From Megalonaias nervosa (lineage: Eukaryota > Mollusca > Bivalvia > Unionida > Unionidae), in assembly GCA_016617855.1 (NCBI GenBank), contig JAECUM010012855.1, positions 1 through 64,000 on the forward strand: a DNA stretch of 64,000 bases, written 5' to 3'. The translations under genes and the position numbers were made by a program. Each line of letters opens with the position of its first letter. Position 1 is the stretch's first letter. Positions 63,446-64,000 of this stretch are shown here, piece after piece. The notes beneath the pieces are model-generated. The model saw nothing but the letters and a program-made list of their open reading frames with translations. It ran no database searches and had not been told where the DNA came from.

Positions 63446-63940
63446 ATGACGTCCCTTCAGTCTCATCTTCCCGTCAAATTGATTCGTGCCTTGTACGGCA
63501 TCAGTCGCGAAAAAAATCCACAATTACGTGCTCGTGTCTTAGAAGCTAGTCTCAAAGAAGTCTTGCGATGGTTTACGGTGACAGCACGTCAATTACTGCA
63601 AGGTATCATTCACATTCCACATCAAACCAAACGTTTTCTTGAGAGAAACAAAGTAGCCTTCACGCAACTGGCCGATCCTCGCACTGACACTCAAACCAAA
63701 AAGCAAATCATTTTGAAAGCTGGAGACAGCGGTTCTCTAGGAGGTGTCATCATTCGTTCCCTCTTAAAATGGGATCCCAATGCTCCCAAAGTCCTGCCCA
63801 AGAAAAAATCCACTCCCCGACCTACCCAGAAGAAAAAGAAAAAGAGCAACGGTGTCACAGCCTCAGAAAAAGAAAAGCCTACAGAAAACAGCTTCTATCC
63901 TCAAGAGAGGTACTGCCGCCAGGACGCAACCTTACATTAG
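63446..63940 (+). CDS. Virion core protein of pX/pVII-like type (165 aa)
   Basis: It starts MTSLQSHLPVKLIRALYGIS. An earlier in-register ATG-less extension to 63419 is less likely, because this ATG lies 45 bp after the TATA box. A helical N-terminal domain (LEASLKEVLRWFTVTARQLL, KRFLERNKVAFTQL) ends with QIILKAGDSGSLGGVIIRSL. This recalls the (I/V)-x-Q-x-GG-x-(L/I) hydrophobic motif of Polinton core proteins. A Lys-rich tail follows (KKKSTPRPTQKKKKKSNG). A DNA-condensing role inside the capsid is inferred. The copy A counterpart is frameshifted. Confidence 0.65.
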   Translation: MTSLQSHLPVKLIRALYGISREKNPQLRARVLEASLKEVLRWFTVTARQLLQGIIHIPHQTKRFLERNKVAFTQLADPRTDTQTKKQIILKAGDSGSLGGVIIRSLLKWDPNAPKVLPKKKSTPRPTQKKKKKSNGVTASEKEKPTENSFYPQERYCRQDATLH

Positions 63941-64000
63941 CAAACAACGACCTGCTACAACAACGGTCACCGCGTCTCCAGTAACCTCAACATCTTTCCA
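63941..64000. other. Window end inside Polinton B
   Basis: The last bases lie just after the core protein stop. Copy A predicts that further core protein, integrase, capsid and protease genes follow. Confidence 0.6.

Larger units (their letters stand above)
53881..64000 (+). mobile_element. Polinton (Maverick) copy B, left 10 kb
   Basis: It starts with AGTAGTATTGTGGGGCAC at 53881, preceded by AATATT, a possible 6-bp target duplication. Gene order from left: a minus-strand small gene, a coiled-coil protein, a minus-strand unknown, a minus-strand zinc-knuckle gene, PolB (+), BIR (+), five small accessory genes, packaging ATPase and core protein. The rest lies beyond the window and should resemble copy A's 28.7-35.7 kb part. 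Copies A and B are clearly similar in DNA but carry different lesions, so each decayed independently. Several B genes are still open. Confidence 0.9.

Noticed and set aside
53881..64000. Calling Polinton B an active element
   Set aside because: PolB has several frameshifts and a stop, and BIR has a stop, so it cannot replicate by its own genes even though the ATPase is intact.

Overview
The window is eukaryotic, repeat-rich genomic DNA, most likely from a marine lophotrochozoan such as a mollusc. This is inferred from tRNA-headed SINEs, dinucleotide and tetranucleotide microsatellites, non-LTR retrotransposons, Polintons, and a split gene for an EGF-TM-TIR receptor. Almost all recognisable coding sequence comes from integrated DNA viruses or virus-like transposons. 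Host exons make up about 1 kb.

Layout. (1) 1-13.8 kb is an endogenous small DNA virus, cut by the window start. It carries a DNA polymerase B / SF1 helicase / HNH enzyme split by one frameshift, two small + strand genes (a Cys-rich protein and an HNH endonuclease), and a minus-strand virion block: penton-like protein, membrane protein, fibre with phage-like repeats, adenain-like protease, a GLRLPG-repeat protein, major capsid protein, a basic core protein and a coiled-coil protein. Most reading frames are intact; the lesions are few. Two SINEs have inserted between its genes, and a perfect 19-bp inverted repeat lies at its right edge. (2) 13.8-21.9 kb is host DNA with a decayed LINE, simple repeats, tandem arrays and the last two exons (TIR domain) of a minus-strand receptor gene. 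(3) 21.9-42.95 kb is Polinton copy A, left-truncated and heavily decayed. It keeps PolB, BIR, packaging ATPase, core proteins, chromodomain integrase, penton, pVI-like protein, MCP, protease and the right terminal inverted repeat. A 0.9-kb dispersed repeat interrupts its PolB, and an I-like LINE lies between the protease and the right terminus. (4) 43.1-44.2 kb holds the EGF and transmembrane exons of the same receptor. All four exons join in phase 1, so Polinton A sits antisense inside a 22.8-kb intron. (5) 44.3-53.9 kb is repeats, a hAT MITE and a third, much more divergent Polinton PolB relic. (6) 53.88 kb to the end is Polinton copy B, starting at its left terminal repeat and running off the window. 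Several of its small genes and the packaging ATPase are intact, while PolB and BIR are broken.

How the genes fit together. Both virus types encode a protein set for replicating and packaging linear DNA in a double-jelly-roll capsid matured by an adenain-type protease. Polinton A also has the integrase for chromosomal insertion. The Polintons add a BIR protein that may inhibit host apoptosis. The two lineages use different transcription signals: the left virus has an AT-rich TATAATG-like motif touching the start codon, whereas Polinton genes mostly have their own TATAAAA box about 45-65 bp upstream of the ATG.

Limits: family assignments rest on motifs and gene order read by eye. No database search was run, exact element borders are partly uncertain, and lesions could include assembly errors.
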